Shown here: positions 63,236 to 64,000 of the stretch, one piece after another
Position numbering within the stretch: position 1 is the stretch's first letter
How the letters are laid out: each line of letters starts with the position of its first letter
From: Conus ventricosus
Taxonomy: Eukaryota > Mollusca > Gastropoda > Neogastropoda > Conidae
Direction: 5' to 3'
DNA: 64,000 nucleotides
NCBI GenBank assembly: GCA_018398815.1
Contig: CM031604.1
Coordinates: forward strand, 49,718,806-49,782,805
Program-made: the position numbers and the translations under genes
Notes under the pieces: generated by a model
The model's database searches: none
The model's input: the letters and a program-made list of their open reading frames with translations, nothing else
What the model was told of the DNA's origin: nothing

Positions 63236-64000
63236 GCGAAACGGGGAAATAAGAAACTCTCCATGTCCACTCAGTAGGGCAACAAATAGTGGAACTGTCC
63301 TCAACTCAAGCAAAGCAGCGCTATCACGCACGCACGCACGCACGCACGCACACCACGTGTTTAAGGAGATCGCACGTGAGATTAGTTCTGCTACCAGATG
63401 CTTCATTAAAAACATTCAACGGGGCAGGAGGCAGAAAATGATGGTCCGGAAAGGCTGTGTCACTGGGAACTAGGGAGCCGGATTCACTGGATATAATGTA
63501 CGGTTGGCAGTGCATATAATGTACGGTTGGCAGTGCATATAATGTACGGCTGGCAGTGCATATAATGTACGGCTGGCAGTGCATATAATGTACGGTTGGC
63601 AGTGCATATAATGTACGGTTGGCAGTGCATATATATGTACGGTTGGCAGTGCATAACAGACCTTCTAAAATAGAGAAAAAACACAAAATCATCAGCATGA
63701 AACCGGATGTAGTTGTCCATTCAGGTTCCTCAAAACAAAGATTATGACCGAACTCATAGCTGAACGGGCAACATGGCGACAAAAATGAGAAGTGTGCCCG
63801 TTTAGCTGTCAGCTTGAAGGAGCAGCTTGAGGTATCTGGCTTCCAAGTCCTCACCATAGAAGCTGAAGCAAGAGGGCGAGGAGAGGGGATGGAGACACAC
63901 TGCCCATGATTTCATGAAACAGCTCTTGAGTTTTGTGGTGAAGAGGACCAGAACCCCAAAGCCAACGGCAGAAGCAACTTAGAAGAGTTCCAGCTGGATC
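63236..64000. repeat. Large direct repeat, copy 2 (runs off the window end)
   Basis: Second copy of 58,004-58,770, about 5.23 kb away, continuing past the window. Contains (GCAC)n at 63,328-63,352 and a 23-bp tandem repeat at 63,485-63,658. Many one-base indels relative to copy 1. Confidence 0.92.

Noticed and set aside
1..64000. CRISPR arrays, operons, bacterial promoters, prophage or plasmid features
   Set aside because: The tandem repeats lack spacer structure, and the gene is split by spliceosomal introns; the DNA is eukaryotic.

Overview
This is eukaryotic, intron-rich DNA. There are no operons or Shine-Dalgarno-led reading frames; most of the window is intron, microsatellite and transposable element. 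tRNA-derived SINEs with (ATT)n tails, a CR1/L2-like LINE, piggyBac, hAT, Tc1/mariner and Penelope-like remnants and long GT/CA/GA/C-G tracts suggest a marine invertebrate. A mollusc is my best guess, but that is inference and nothing in the window proves the taxon.

The one gene I can reconstruct completely is a minus-strand NUDT5 homologue (ADP-sugar pyrophosphatase). It has nine small coding exons between 48,991 and 12,241. They join in phase throughout (54+68+44+108+96+56+46+54+95 = 621 nt) into 206 codons plus stop, with a perfect Nudix box in exon 5 and the two adenine-stacking tryptophans in exons 2 and 3. The 36.75-kb gene body is over 98% intron. One intron uses a GC donor, and the last acceptor site lies in a tandem duplication. 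A TATA-like box lies upstream of exon 1 and a poly(A) signal downstream of the stop.

Two weaker plus-strand genes are suggested by isolated exons: a C-terminal exon at 2,096-2,172, convergent with NUDT5 and followed by a long T-rich stretch with a poly(A) signal near 8.42 kb; and a two-exon 3' end (30,777-31,055) nested inside NUDT5 intron 5. Neither product is recognised.

Layout: 1-1.2 kb, 5' end of a piggyBac element carrying a hAT MITE and a 68-bp retroposed fragment. 2.1-8.4 kb, putative plus-strand 3' region with a 37-bp minisatellite. 11.2-12.1 kb, old SINE and a MITE. 12.2-49.3 kb, NUDT5, whose introns hold Penelope-like and hAT remnants (12.7-15 kb), a complete but gutted piggyBac element (21.7-24.2 kb), several copies of a long tRNA-SINE (SINE-A), satellites born from that SINE, a 1.43-kb foldback, a hammerhead-ribozyme locus (43.2 kb), a SINE with a LINE-like tail (SINE-B, 44.3 kb) and a 69/60-bp minisatellite (45.8-46.5 kb). 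50.6-54.6 kb, dead CR1/L2-like LINE. 54.7-56.8 kb, dispersed repeats. 57.4-64 kb, C-rich minisatellite, GA arrays, Tc1/mariner remnant and a direct repeat of at least 765 bp about 5.2 kb apart.

Most noteworthy: a near-consensus hammerhead ribozyme with a palindromic stem III, flanked by direct repeats (a retrozyme-like arrangement); a family of 33-68-bp retroposed micro-fragments with target-site duplications; and the shared 3' tail of SINE-B and the resident LINE. All homology calls rest on motif recognition by eye; no search was run.
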